This document shows, piece after piece, positions 35,036 to 43,265 of a DNA stretch of 64,000 bases (its first letter is position 1; each line of letters starts with the position of its first letter). The notes beneath the pieces were generated by a model that worked only from the letters and a program-made list of their open reading frames with translations, did no database searches and was not told the origin of the DNA. A program made the position numbers and the translations under genes. The DNA is from Micavibrio_A sp041655955 (lineage in GTDB: Bacteria > Pseudomonadota > Alphaproteobacteria > Micavibrionales > Micavibrionaceae), in the NCBI GenBank assembly GCA_041655955.1, contig JBBAEN010000001.1:1054001-1118000 (forward strand). Reading direction: 5' to 3'.

Positions 35036-36451
35036 TTAGCGAATGACTATCCGGCTGCGCTTGCCGCCGCGCTCCACAACCAGTGCGAAGCCACGCCCGC
35101 CGCCGTCCTCTTCTGCCAGCGCTTTTTGCAAGGCACCTACACTGCCGGCGGAAATCCCATTGACCGATATAATAACATCGCCCCTTTGGATAATCCTTGT
35201 GATGGACGATCCCTTGGGCACGTCCGTTACGGCCACGCCGTTTTCGCTGTCAATATTCAGCTCCGTCGCAACCGCCGGATTTATATTGGACACCGTAAAA
35301 CCGGCCAGCGGGCTTTTCCCGCGCAAAATGGTTTCGTTACGCGCAGGCAAATCCGGTGGAACGGTCGCCGTGACCGTGAAGCTTTGCGGCTTGCCTTTAC
35401 GCAGGATGTCAATAACGGCCTCCGCTTCCAGCGGAAGCGTCGCAAGGCGGAATTTAAGCTCCGCCGCATCGTGCAAAGGACGGCCATTGATTGCTGTTAC
35501 CACATCTCCCAGCTTCATCCCTTCTTTTGCAAGCGGACTCGCAGGATGCAGCCCCGTCACCAGAACGCCCATGGGGCGCTTTAAGCCAAGTGATTCGGCA
35601 ATGTCCGCGGTAATTTGCTGCCCGCTCATGCCGAGCCACGCACGCTGTATCCCCTTGCCCGAATTGCCCGCCTTCTCCGCCGCAACCACGGTCGCAGCCA
35701 TTTCGGACGGAATGGCGAAACCGATGCCAAGTGAACCGCCTGTGCGGGAATAGATGGCGGAGTTAATGCCGACGACACCGCCATCCACGGCCACCAGAGG
35801 CCCGCCAGAATTGCCCGGATTGATGGCCGCATCCGTCTGGATAAAAAAATTGAAATCGTTGATGTTGAGGCTGGAGCGGGCGAGCGCCGATACGATGCCG
35901 CTCGTCACCGTTTGCCCGACCCCGAAAGGGTTCCCGATAGCAAGGACGATATCGCCGACCTCCAATGTTTCCGAAGGGCGGAGCGGCGCGTAAGGAAGCG
36001 CCTCGCCCCCGGCATCAACCCGCAAGAGCGCCAGATCCGACCGCTCGTCAATCAGCGATAATTTAGCATCGAACTCACGGCGGTCGGAAAGGGCGACCAC
36101 AATTTCCTGCGCCCCTTTTACGACATGGGCATTGGTAATGATAAGCCCGTCCGGCTCTATAATCACACCGGAACCGAGCGAGTTTTCAACCTGTTGCCGC
36201 GATAAACCCCGCATGCCCATACTGCCGAAAAAATGTTCGAAAAACGGATCGGCCATAAAGGGGCTGACCTGCTGCGTCACCAAACGCTTGGTATAGATAT
36301 TTACAACGGCAGGTGAAATTTTTTTGACGACGGGGGCGAATGAATAGCTAACGCTCTCGCTGGTTTGCGGAACAATCTTCTCCTGCGCCGCCGCGGCCGC
36401 CACAGGAAACAAAACGTATAAAAGAACCAGTACCGGCAATATTTTAGGCAT
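35036..36451 (-). CDS. DegQ/HtrA-family periplasmic serine protease
   Basis: A 471-residue protein with a signal peptide (LPVLVLLYVLFPVAAAAAQ). The trypsin-like domain carries the triad: His in ITNAHVVKGAQ, Asp in ERSDLALLRVD, Ser in NPGNSGGPLV. Two PDZ domains follow (GMKLGDVVTAINGRPL and IQRGDVIISVNGISA). Family knowledge: degrades and chaperones misfolded envelope proteins as an oligomer. The loop between His and Asp is short, as in DegQ rather than DegP. A candidate promoter lies ~45-70 bp upstream. Confidence 0.95.
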   Translation of the reverse strand: MPKILPVLVLLYVLFPVAAAAAQEKIVPQTSESVSYSFAPVVKKISPAVVNIYTKRLVTQQVSPFMADPFFEHFFGSMGMRGLSRQQVENSLGSGVIIEPDGLIITNAHVVKGAQEIVVALSDRREFDAKLSLIDERSDLALLRVDAGGEALPYAPLRPSETLEVGDIVLAIGNPFGVGQTVTSGIVSALARSSLNINDFNFFIQTDAAINPGNSGGPLVAVDGGVVGINSAIYSRTGGSLGIGFAIPSEMAATVVAAEKAGNSGKGIQRAWLGMSGQQITADIAESLGLKRPMGVLVTGLHPASPLAKEGMKLGDVVTAINGRPLHDAAELKFRLATLPLEAEAVIDILRKGKPQSFTVTATVPPDLPARNETILRGKSPLAGFTVSNINPAVATELNIDSENGVAVTDVPKGSSITRIIQRGDVIISVNGISAGSVGALQKALAEEDGGGRGFALVVERGGKRSRIVIR

Positions 36452-36494
36452 TATCTGTTCTCCTTATTTTAGATAAGAGCAGGAAGGCCCCGCT

Positions 36495-36524
36495 ATATTA
36501 TTCCTGCCTTTTCACTCCGTTCAA
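36495..36524 (-). promoter_or_regulatory. Candidate degQ promoter
   Basis: On the minus strand TTGAAC (36524-36519) is followed after 18 nt by TAATAT (36500-36495), in the gap between the ribosomal terminator and the protease gene. An inverted repeat (GCAGGAA/TTCCTGC) overlaps the -10 and start region. Matches are partial, so this is a candidate only. Confidence 0.35.
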
Positions 36525-36571
36525 TATTGGTAGCGGCCTTTTTAAATTCAAGCTCTCTTGCCACAAACAAT

Positions 36572-36602
36572 AAAAAACCCCGCCAGAAGGCGGGGCTTTT
36601 TC
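36572..36602 (-). terminator. Intrinsic terminator after rplQ
   Basis: CCCCGCC and GGCGGGG arms form a 7-bp GC stem with a short AGAA-type loop, flanked by an A-run and a T-run on both strands. It lies 59 bp beyond the rplQ stop and ends the rpsM-rpsK-rpoA-rplQ unit before degQ. Confidence 0.92.
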
Positions 36603-36660
36603 TATAAATTTCCATCAAGCCCCGGACGGTAAAAGTCCCGGGCGGCACAAATACCGAAAA

Positions 36661-37131
36661 TCAGGCGGCTGCTTTCTTCTTTGCAGGGGCTTTTTTCTTC
36701 GGGGCCGGCATATCTTCTTCCTCATATTCGGAATCTTCAAAAATCGGGCCGCTATCCTGGCCTTTCGCCGTTACGTCGCGGTCAACCAGCTCGATGACAG
36801 CCATCGGCGCATTGTCGCCATAACGGAAGCCGGCCTTCAAGACGCGTGCATAACCGCCCTGACGATCGGCATAGCGCGTTGCAAGCGCATCAAATAACTT
36901 CGCCACTTGCGCTTCATCACGCAGGCGGGAAATTGCGAGGCGGCGGTTTGCAAGCCCGCCTTTTTTACCGAGTGTAATCAGTTTCTCGACAATCGGCTTC
37001 AATTCTTTTGCTTTCGGCAGGGTCGTTACGATCTGCTCATGCTTGATAAGGGCAGCCGCCATGTTGGCGAACATCGCCGTGCGGTGTTGCGAAGTGCGGT
37101 TTAGTTTACGTTGTTTCAATCCGTGTCTCAC
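36661..37131 (-). CDS. rplQ: 50S ribosomal protein L17
   Basis: A 156-residue L17. The start MRHGLKQRKLNRTSQHRTAM and the region QVAKLFDALATRYADRQGGY are diagnostic. L17 lines the peptide exit region of the large subunit. The body ends near VELVDRDV; about 35 extra residues follow, first acidic (EDSEYEEED) then APKKKAPAKKKAAA, against 127 residues in E. coli. Similar tails occur on several other ribosomal proteins in this window. Confidence 0.98.
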   Translation of the reverse strand: MRHGLKQRKLNRTSQHRTAMFANMAAALIKHEQIVTTLPKAKELKPIVEKLITLGKKGGLANRRLAISRLRDEAQVAKLFDALATRYADRQGGYARVLKAGFRYGDNAPMAVIELVDRDVTAKGQDSGPIFEDSEYEEEDMPAPKKKAPAKKKAAA

Positions 37132-37276
37132 GGCGTTTCTCCTTCATTATATTGCGGGCCGACGCATCGAACCCATCATATGTCCCGTTGGCATCTTGCG
37201 ATTGGAAACGGGGGCGGACACTTTGTCCTTAAAACAGGATCCCCGCCTTCATGAAAACGGGAACCCTGAAATTCAT

Positions 37277-38302
37277 TTAGTGGCTGAACGGATCGTCCAG
37301 ACGCTTCGCCAGCTCTTCGATATTCTCCGGCGGCCAGCCTTCGACCTGCATGCCAAGATGCAAGCCCATGTTGGTCAGAACTTCCTTGATTTCATTCAAG
37401 GACTTACGGCCAAAGTTCGGCGTGCGCAGCATGTCGCTTTCGCTCTTTTGAACGAGGTCGCCGATATAGACGATATTGTCGTTCTTCAGGCAGTTCGCGG
37501 AACGGACAGACAGCTCAAGCTCGTCAACCTTACGCAGCAAGTTGCGGTTAAACGGCAATTCATCCGCTTCTTCGCGTACGGTGTGCGTGTCCGGCTCGTC
37601 AAAGTTGATAAAGACGGACAGCTGATCTTGCAGGATGCGCGCCGCATAGGCAACCGCATCTTCGGGCGTAATCACACCGTTCGTTTCAATCGTGAGCATC
37701 AGCTTATCATAGTCCGTGATCTGTCCGACGCGGGTATCTTCCACTTCATAGGAAACCTTGCGGACGGGGGAGAAAACAGAGTCGACGGGGATAAGGCCGA
37801 CAGGCGCTTCTTCCGGACGGTTCAGGGCGGCAGGACGGTATCCCTTGCCCGTATTGACCGTCATTTCCATGTTGAACTTCGCACCTTTATCCAGCGTACA
37901 CAGGATAAGATCCGGGTTCATGATTTCGATATCGGCGCCGGCTTCGATCATGCCTGCCGTCACTTCGCACGGGCCTTCTGCGGAAACGCGCATGCGTTTC
38001 GGGCCTTCTGCGTGCATGCGGACGGAAATAGCTTTTACGTTCAGCACGACATCCGTTACGTCTTCGCGAACGCCTTCGATGGAAGAGAATTCGTGCAAGA
38101 CGCCTTCGATTTGAATGCCCGTTACTGCTGCGCCTTGCAAGGAGGAGAGCAGAATGCGGCGCAGGGCGTTGCCAAGCGTCAGACCGAAACCGCGTTCCAG
38201 CGGCTCGGCAACGATCTTGCCGATATTCTTGTTGTTCGCGCCGTGACCGATTTCAATTTTTTGCGGCTTAATCAATTCTTGCCAGTTTTTCTGGATCATC
38301 AT
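37277..38302 (-). CDS. rpoA: RNA polymerase alpha subunit
   Basis: A 341-residue alpha subunit. The N-terminal assembly domain has ERGFGLTLGNALRRILLSSL; the C-terminal domain has ELELSVRSANCLKNDNIVYI and GRKSLNEIKEVLTNMGLHLG, which contact UP elements and activators. ATG 38302 with AAGGAA upstream is preferred; a longer frame from 38329 adds nine residues not seen in the family. It lies between rpsK and rplQ as in most proteobacteria, with a 145-bp gap before rplQ. Confidence 0.98.
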   Translation of the reverse strand: MMIQKNWQELIKPQKIEIGHGANNKNIGKIVAEPLERGFGLTLGNALRRILLSSLQGAAVTGIQIEGVLHEFSSIEGVREDVTDVVLNVKAISVRMHAEGPKRMRVSAEGPCEVTAGMIEAGADIEIMNPDLILCTLDKGAKFNMEMTVNTGKGYRPAALNRPEEAPVGLIPVDSVFSPVRKVSYEVEDTRVGQITDYDKLMLTIETNGVITPEDAVAYAARILQDQLSVFINFDEPDTHTVREEADELPFNRNLLRKVDELELSVRSANCLKNDNIVYIGDLVQKSESDMLRTPNFGRKSLNEIKEVLTNMGLHLGMQVEGWPPENIEELAKRLDDPFSH

Positions 38303-38401
38303 GTTTCGTTTCCTTCCCGTGAACGTCATCCGGTTCTTAGCCGGCCTCTGGTTGATAGAGATAGATGGCAGCGCGAAACCATGTCGCGCCGCCTTAATTC
38401 A

Positions 38402-38791
38402 TTATACGCGGCGGCGCTTGCGCGGGCGTGTTCCATTATGCGGGATCGGCGTGATGTCTTTAATCGCGCGAACCTGCAAGCCGATAATGCTCAAGGCGCG
38501 CAGCGCGGACTCGCGCCCCGAACCTGGGCCTTTCACTTCGACGAAGACTTCCTTCAAGCCATGTTCCTGCGCCTTGCGGCCGGCATCTTCCGCCGCCATC
38601 TGCGCGGCATAGGGCGTGGATTTTCTGGAGCCTTTAAAGCCCATCAGACCGGCGGAAGACCATGAGATCGCGTTCCCCTGATCGTCCGTGATCGTGACGT
38701 GCGTGTTGTTAAAGGACGCATTAACGTGGACGACGCCGGACGTAATGTTCTTTTTTACTTTTTTAACGTTTTTTGCTGCTGGTTTTGCCAT
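38402..38791 (-). CDS. rpsK: 30S ribosomal protein S11
   Basis: A 129-residue S11, the same length as in E. coli. HVNASFNNTHVTITDDQGN and the C-terminal DITPIPHNGTRPRKRRRV are diagnostic. It binds 16S rRNA in the platform near the mRNA exit. It starts 14 bp after rpsM. Confidence 0.98.
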   Translation of the reverse strand: MAKPAAKNVKKVKKNITSGVVHVNASFNNTHVTITDDQGNAISWSSAGLMGFKGSRKSTPYAAQMAAEDAGRKAQEHGLKEVFVEVKGPGSGRESALRALSIIGLQVRAIKDITPIPHNGTRPRKRRRV

Positions 38792-38805
38792 GTCACATCA
38801 CTCCC

Positions 38806-39186
38806 TTATTTGCCGACTTTTTTCTTGCCGGCGATGGCTTTTGCGGGGCCTTTACGCGTGCGCGCATTGGTTTTCGTGCGCTGTCCGCGAACAGGCAGGT
38901 GGCGGCGGTGACGCAAGCCACGGTAGCAAGCCATATCCATCAGGCGTTTGATGTTAATTGCAATCTCGCGGCGCAGGTCGCCCTCGATTTTATATTTGTC
39001 CGTGTCGATCTCGGCGCGGATGGCGTTCAGCTCATCCTCCGTAAGATCATTCATGCGGCGCGTTTCATCGATGCCGCAAGCCGCCAGAATTTGTCTGGAT
39101 GAATAGCGGCCAATCCCGTGAACATAGGTCAGGGCGATCAGCGCGCGCTTATTGTCGGGTACGTTTACCCCTGCAATACGTGCCAT
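38806..39186 (-). CDS. rpsM: 30S ribosomal protein S13
   Basis: A 126-residue S13. It begins MARIAGVNVPDNKRALIALT and has the C-terminal RGLRHRRHLPVRGQRTKTNA before a basic tail ending GKKKVGK. It sits in the head of the small subunit and contacts tRNA and L5. It is the first gene of its own unit here: a strong promoter lies 120-150 bp upstream and the orphan gene at 39420 points away from it. Confidence 0.98.
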   Translation of the reverse strand: MARIAGVNVPDNKRALIALTYVHGIGRYSSRQILAACGIDETRRMNDLTEDELNAIRAEIDTDKYKIEGDLRREIAINIKRLMDMACYRGLRHRRHLPVRGQRTKTNARTRKGPAKAIAGKKKVGK

Positions 39187-39213
39187 GGTTTCTCCTTTTT
39201 GATCATATTAAAC

Positions 39214-39233
39214 GGAACCGTAACGCCGGTTCC
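39214..39233 (-). promoter_or_regulatory. Leader hairpin upstream of rpsM
   Basis: GGAACC and GGTTCC (39214-39219 and 39228-39233) form a perfect 6-bp stem with an 8-nt loop in the ~115-nt leader, a few bases upstream of the ribosome-binding site. Alpha-operon leaders are autoregulated in other bacteria, but this structure is not recognisably the E. coli S4 site. Confidence 0.35.
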
Positions 39234-39308
39234 TACACCATCAAAAAGCCTTGTAAATCAGGTTCTTACAATAGAAACACAGACATAGCGGGCTTTAAGA
39301 TTTGCCGC

Positions 39309-39337
39309 ACTATAGAAACTCTGAACCACCCTGTCAA
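39309..39337 (-). promoter_or_regulatory. Promoter of rpsM-rpsK-rpoA-rplQ
   Basis: On the minus strand TTGACA (39337-39332), 17 nt, then TATAGT (39314-39309) with a GC-rich discriminator (GCGGC). It matches sigma-70 consensus at 11 of 12 positions, with ideal spacing. The predicted transcript starts near 39302 and has a ~115-nt leader. Confidence 0.8.
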
Positions 39338-39384
39338 CGGCTATTTTCCGCGGGTTTTATAGATTTTTACGCCGCTATTTTTCA

Positions 39385-39419
39385 TTGACATAATCCATAT
39401 AAAATCATATCAATAACCC
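39385..39419 (+). promoter_or_regulatory. Promoter of the orphan gene, predicted near-leaderless
   Basis: TTGACA (39385-39390), 17 nt, then TATCAA (39408-39413). The expected start site falls at about 39419-39421, essentially on the ATG at 39420, and no Shine-Dalgarno sequence precedes it. Confidence 0.55.
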
Positions 39420-39773
39420 ATGGGAATAAATTACAGGTCACTCGCCGCAAATTTCATCGGGGCGGCGTCAGCCGCCGCCCTTGCCTACAATTATTTGCTT
39501 CTGCCTGAAACAATAATAACCCCGGTGAGCATCACCCCCGGACAGGAAAGAACGAAACGCTCTTACCGCGACATCTTCAAAATTGAAGCGGCGGACGGGG
39601 CGGTCTATTCCATATCAAGAGCGGACTGGCAAACCCGCGACCGCATACGGAAGGCGATGGTTCAAGACTGCTCCATCGCCATAAAACATTATCGTTTCCC
39701 GAATTTCCTGTCAGGCACCCTCTATCCGATCAGCTCCGTATCACGGGACTATATTGATTGTAAAAACGGATAG
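39420..39773 (+). CDS. Uncharacterised small membrane-anchored or secreted protein, antisense within the ribosomal cluster
   Basis: A 117-residue protein with an N-terminal hydrophobic segment (FIGAASAAALAYNYLLL), a short Pro-containing linker, then a mixed polar domain (YRDIFKIEAADGAVYSISRA and RIRKAMVQDCSIAIKHYRF). It has two cysteines, one near the end (DYIDCKNG). No family is recognised. It is the only plus-strand gene in the ~20-kb ribosomal region, converging on adk with 3 bp between stops and diverging from rpsM. Residue variety and a promoter in the right place support a real gene. Confidence 0.7.
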   Translation: MGINYRSLAANFIGAASAAALAYNYLLLPETIITPVSITPGQERTKRSYRDIFKIEAADGAVYSISRADWQTRDRIRKAMVQDCSIAIKHYRFPNFLSGTLYPISSVSRDYIDCKNG

Positions 39774-39776
39774 GCC

Positions 39777-40355
39777 CTACTTCAGAATCGCCTTGATTTC
39801 ACCCGCCACAAAGTCAATCGGCTTCATGCCGTCGACTTGTTGGAGCAGCCCCGCCGCTTCGTAATAAGGAAGGATCGGCGCCGTCTGGTCGCGGTAAACG
39901 CCGAGGCGTTTTTTAAAGGTTTCGACATTATCGTCGCCGCGCACTTCGCACCCCGCATCAACCGTTTGCCGGATGCGGGTTTCAAGACGTTTAACAAGCT
40001 CGCCCTCATCGACTTCAAACAAGATAACCGCCTTGAGGGGCCTGCCCTTTTCGGCCAGCATTTTATCGAGCGCGGAGGCCTGTTCGACCGTCCGCGGGAA
40101 GCCGTCGAAAATAACGCCCTTGGCGCAATCGGGCTGTTCGATGCGGTTTGCTATCATGCCGATCATGATGTCGTCGGATACAAGATTGCCTGCATCCATG
40201 ACCGTTTTGGCCTTTATCCCAAGTTCGCTCCCCGCGGCGATTTCCGCGCGGAGCATGTCACCGGTGGAGAGCTGCTTTAAACCATATTCAGCCTCGATAA
40301 TCTTGGCCTGCGTGCCCTTGCCCGCCCCCGGCGGCCCGATCAAAATAATATTCAT
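39777..40355 (-). CDS. adk: Adenylate kinase
   Basis: A 192-residue enzyme balancing ATP, ADP and AMP. P-loop: IILIGPPGAGKGTQAKI; AMP-binding: LSTGDMLRAEI; FDGFPRTVEQA is the kinase signature. The LID is the short form without a zinc knuckle (compare 214 residues in E. coli), common in alphaproteobacteria. It starts 3 bp after secY, so both share a transcript. Confidence 0.98.
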   Translation of the reverse strand: MNIILIGPPGAGKGTQAKIIEAEYGLKQLSTGDMLRAEIAAGSELGIKAKTVMDAGNLVSDDIMIGMIANRIEQPDCAKGVIFDGFPRTVEQASALDKMLAEKGRPLKAVILFEVDEGELVKRLETRIRQTVDAGCEVRGDDNVETFKKRLGVYRDQTAPILPYYEAAGLLQQVDGMKPIDFVAGEIKAILK

Positions 40356-40358
40356 GGT

Positions 40359-41717
40359 CTAGCGCCTCCCCCCGCGCGTACCTTTGAGCCGCGTCTTCCT
40401 CATCAGCCCCTCATATTGATGCGCAATCAAATGTGAATGGATTTGCGCGACCGTATCCATCGTCACAGACACCGCAATCAGGAGCGACGTACCGCCGAAA
40501 TAGAACGGGATCGAATATTTCGCCATCAGGAATTCAGGCAAAAGGCAAATAAGCACAAGATAGATCGAACCGACAAAAGTGATCCGTGTCAGGACGTGAT
40601 CAAGATAATCCGCCGTGTTTTTGCCCGGGCGCATCCCCGGAATAAAGCCGCCATATTTGCGGAGCATTTCAGCATTTTCCTGCGGGTTGAAAACAATCGC
40701 CGTATAGAAGAAAGCGAAGAACATGATAAGCCCGCCATAGAGCGCCATATAAAGAGGCTGGCCATGTTGCAAATAGGCCAGAATCTGCGACGCCCATCCG
40801 CCTGTATTTTGCGCACCCGAAAAATTCACGATCGTCAGCGGCAACAAGAGCAAGGAGCTTGCAAAGATCGGCGGAATAACCCCCGACGTGTTGAGTTTAA
40901 GCGGAATGTGGTTTTGCTGGGCCGCACTCATCTGCCCCGTGCCGACCTGACGCTTTGGATATTGTACAAGAACGCGGCGCTGCGCACGTTCTATAAAGAC
41001 GATGAAGGCGATGACTGCGATGACGATAAAGGCGAGCGCAAATAGTTCAATCGCGTTAAATTGCCCCTGCCGCCCAAGCTCCAGGACAGAGCCGACAGCG
41101 CGCGGCAATTCCGCCACGATACCGGCGAAAATAATCAGCGAGATACCATTGCCGACACCGCGCTGTGTAATCTGTTCGCCGAGCCACATCAGGAAGACAG
41201 TGCCGCCGACGATCGTAATGACCGTAGAAGCGCGGAAAAACAGGCCCGGCTCTATAACGGCGGATCCCATCGAGGACTGCATCCCCTCAAGACCGACGGC
41301 GAGGCCATAGGCCTGGACGGACGCAAGAAGCACAGTGAGGTAGCGGGTGTACTGGTTGATTTTCATGCGGCCCGACTCGCCCTCTTTCTTGAGGGCCTCC
41401 AGCTTCGGTGACATGGCTGCTGCCAACTGCATGATAATGGACGCAGAAATATACGGCATGATGTTCAGCGCGAAAATCGTCATACGCTGCAAGGCGCCGC
41501 CGGAGAACATATTGAACATATCCAGAATGCCGCCGCCCTTCTGGCTGTAAATATCCCCCCATACGGCGGGGTCTATTCCCGGAACAGGGATATAGGTTCC
41601 AAGCCGGTACACGATCAAGGCCCCAAGGACGAACAGAATGCGTTTTTTAAGCTCCGTCGCCTTGGAAAAAGCGCCCCAGTTGGCATTTTTGGCAAGTTGT
41701 TCAATGGCAGAGGCCAT
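40359..41717 (-). CDS. secY: Preprotein translocase subunit SecY
   Basis: A 452-residue channel protein with ten membrane segments. IPVPGIDPAVWGDIY, GLAVGLEGMQSS and the cytoplasmic loop RRVLVQYPKRQVG are typical of SecY. It forms the protein-conducting SecYEG pore. Unusually for the spc cluster it is separated from rplO by 168 bp holding a terminator, so it probably has its own promoter. AAGGAG precedes the start by some 25 nt rather than the usual spacing, so the start could be slightly mis-set. Confidence 0.97.
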   Translation of the reverse strand: MASAIEQLAKNANWGAFSKATELKKRILFVLGALIVYRLGTYIPVPGIDPAVWGDIYSQKGGGILDMFNMFSGGALQRMTIFALNIMPYISASIIMQLAAAMSPKLEALKKEGESGRMKINQYTRYLTVLLASVQAYGLAVGLEGMQSSMGSAVIEPGLFFRASTVITIVGGTVFLMWLGEQITQRGVGNGISLIIFAGIVAELPRAVGSVLELGRQGQFNAIELFALAFIVIAVIAFIVFIERAQRRVLVQYPKRQVGTGQMSAAQQNHIPLKLNTSGVIPPIFASSLLLLPLTIVNFSGAQNTGGWASQILAYLQHGQPLYMALYGGLIMFFAFFYTAIVFNPQENAEMLRKYGGFIPGMRPGKNTADYLDHVLTRITFVGSIYLVLICLLPEFLMAKYSIPFYFGGTSLLIAVSVTMDTVAQIHSHLIAHQYEGLMRKTRLKGTRGGRR

Positions 41718-41837
41718 GGTCTTTTCACTTTCTGCTTTAAAGGAGATATTACCTTGATGTTGTAGGGAATTTAAGGCGGATTCACAAGGGGCAGATTCAT
41801 GATCAGGGTGAATTTATAACCGCAATCCCCAAGGAAA

Positions 41838-41863
41838 AACCCCGCCTTTTCAGAGGCGGGGTT
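41838..41863 (-). terminator. Intrinsic terminator between rplO and secY
   Basis: CCCCGCCT and AGGCGGGG arms (41840-41847, 41854-41861) form an 8-bp stem; on the minus strand it is followed by GTTTTTCC. It lies 23 bp past the rplO stop, inside what is usually one operon. It should end, or at least attenuate, transcription before secY. Confidence 0.8.
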
Positions 41864-41885
41864 TCAAAAATCGTTTCGCCCTCTT

Positions 41886-42380
41886 TTAGATGGCTTTTTT
41901 ACGGACAACCGGCTTGCGCTCGATTGTAATGATTTCAAGGGAGCCGCCGGCCTTGGAAACGGCTTCGGCAGCCGTTTTCGTCGCGCCCGTTACTTTCAGG
42001 GAAAGCTTTGCCTTAAGATTGCCGCCGCCGACAATGCGCACGCCGTCACGCTTATGGCTGATAACTTTTGCTTTAAGCAACATCTCTTCGTCAATAGCGC
42101 CTTTGGAATCAATCATCCCCTTATCAACGGCCTGCTGCAGACGGGCAAGCGTAACAACAGCATATTCCTTGCCGGAAAAATTCCTGAATCCATGTTTCGG
42201 CAAGCGCATGTAAAGGGGCATCTGGCCGCCTTCAAAACCCTTGATTGCCACGCCGGAGCGGGATTTCTGGCCTTTCATACCGACGCCGGCGGTCTTGCCC
42301 TTACCGGAACCGATACCGCGGCCAACACGCTTGTAATTATGCTTGGCGCCTTCGTTTGGTTTCAACTCATTCAGTTTCAT
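41886..42380 (-). CDS. rplO: 50S ribosomal protein L15
   Basis: A 164-residue L15 (144 in E. coli). MKLNELKPNEGAKHNYKRVG, then a glycine-rich stretch with GRGIGSGKGKTAGVGMKGQK and GGQMPLYMRLPKHGF identify it. The C-terminal ~20 residues are basic (ERKPVVRKKAI). Last gene before the intra-cluster terminator. Confidence 0.98.
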   Translation of the reverse strand: MKLNELKPNEGAKHNYKRVGRGIGSGKGKTAGVGMKGQKSRSGVAIKGFEGGQMPLYMRLPKHGFRNFSGKEYAVVTLARLQQAVDKGMIDSKGAIDEEMLLKAKVISHKRDGVRIVGGGNLKAKLSLKVTGATKTAAEAVSKAGGSLEIITIERKPVVRKKAI

Positions 42381-42402
42381 ATCGCTTCTCCTAAAGCAGG
42401 CC

Positions 42403-42654
42403 TTACGCCGCTTCTTCCACTTTTACCAGGTGTTTGACCGCATTGATCATGCCGCGAACGGCGGGCGTATCTTCCAGCGTTCTGGTACGGCCCATTTTGT
42501 TCAATCCCAGCCCGATCAGCGTTTCACGCTGGCCCGGCAGGCGGCCTGCGGCGGATTTCACCTGCGTAACAGTCACGGTCTTGCCCGAGGTTTCTTTTTT
42601 AGCCTTTGGCGCCGCTTTTTTGGCCGGAGCCTTTTTTACCGTTGCTTCAGTCAT
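42403..42654 (-). CDS. rpmD: 50S ribosomal protein L30
   Basis: An 83-residue L30 (59 in E. coli). The core VTVTQVKSAAGRLPGQRETL and LGLNKMGRTRTLEDTPAVRG is standard. An N-terminal ~24-residue extension is Lys/Ala/Pro-rich (KKAPAKKAAPKAKKE), like the C-terminal tails on neighbouring proteins but at the other end. Confidence 0.96.
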   Translation of the reverse strand: MTEATVKKAPAKKAAPKAKKETSGKTVTVTQVKSAAGRLPGQRETLIGLGLNKMGRTRTLEDTPAVRGMINAVKHLVKVEEAA

Positions 42655-42679
42655 GATCGCTCACCTTGATCCTTATCTT

Positions 42680-43252
42680 TTATTCTTCGCTTGCTTCGAC
42701 GGACGCGGCATCAGCCACCTTGCCGCCTTCGCGCTGTGCCACCACATCGGCAATTTTCTTGCCGCGGCGGGAAGCCACCTGACGGGGGCTTTGTATCAGT
42801 TTCAAAGCCTCAAGAGTCGCATTCACCATGTTATAGGGGTTGTTCGTCCCGACAACTTTGGCAACGACATCCTGGACGCCGAGACATTCAAACACGGCGC
42901 GCATCGGGCCGCCGGCAATAATACCCGTTCCAGTCGGCGCTGTGCGCATAACGACGCGGCCCGCCCCGAAATGCCCTTTAATATCATGGTGCAGCGTACG
43001 GCCATCACGCAAAGGAATGCGGATCATGTTGCGCTTTGCCTGATCGGTCGCTTTTTTAATCGCGTCCGGCACTTCTTTTGCTTTGGAGTGGCCCGTACCG
43101 ACGCGGCCTTTGCCGTCGCCGATAACGACGAGCGCCGCAAAACCGAAACGGCGGCCGCCTTTTACCACTTTCGCCACGCGGTTGACGGCCACGAGTTTTT
43201 CAATGTACTCGGACTCTTCGTGTTCGCGTGGTTGTCTGTCTGCTTTTGCCAT
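42680..43252 (-). CDS. rpsE: 30S ribosomal protein S5
   Basis: A 190-residue S5 (167 in E. coli). LVAVNRVAKVVKGGRRFGFA and VGDGKGRVG-type GDGKGRVGTGHSKAKEVPDA are diagnostic; it helps decoding fidelity. ATG 43252 has AAGGAG 9 nt upstream; in-frame ATGs at 43258 and 43294 have poorer spacing. A short acidic tail (EASEE) ends it. Confidence 0.97.
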   Translation of the reverse strand: MAKADRQPREHEESEYIEKLVAVNRVAKVVKGGRRFGFAALVVIGDGKGRVGTGHSKAKEVPDAIKKATDQAKRNMIRIPLRDGRTLHHDIKGHFGAGRVVMRTAPTGTGIIAGGPMRAVFECLGVQDVVAKVVGTNNPYNMVNATLEALKLIQSPRQVASRRGKKIADVVAQREGGKVADAASVEASEE

Positions 43253-43265
43253 TATCATGTGCTCC

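Noticed and set aside
37043..38665. Plus-strand 540-codon open frame antisense to rpoA and rpsK
   Set aside because: It shadows conserved genes; composition is the reverse-complement type and no family is recognisable.
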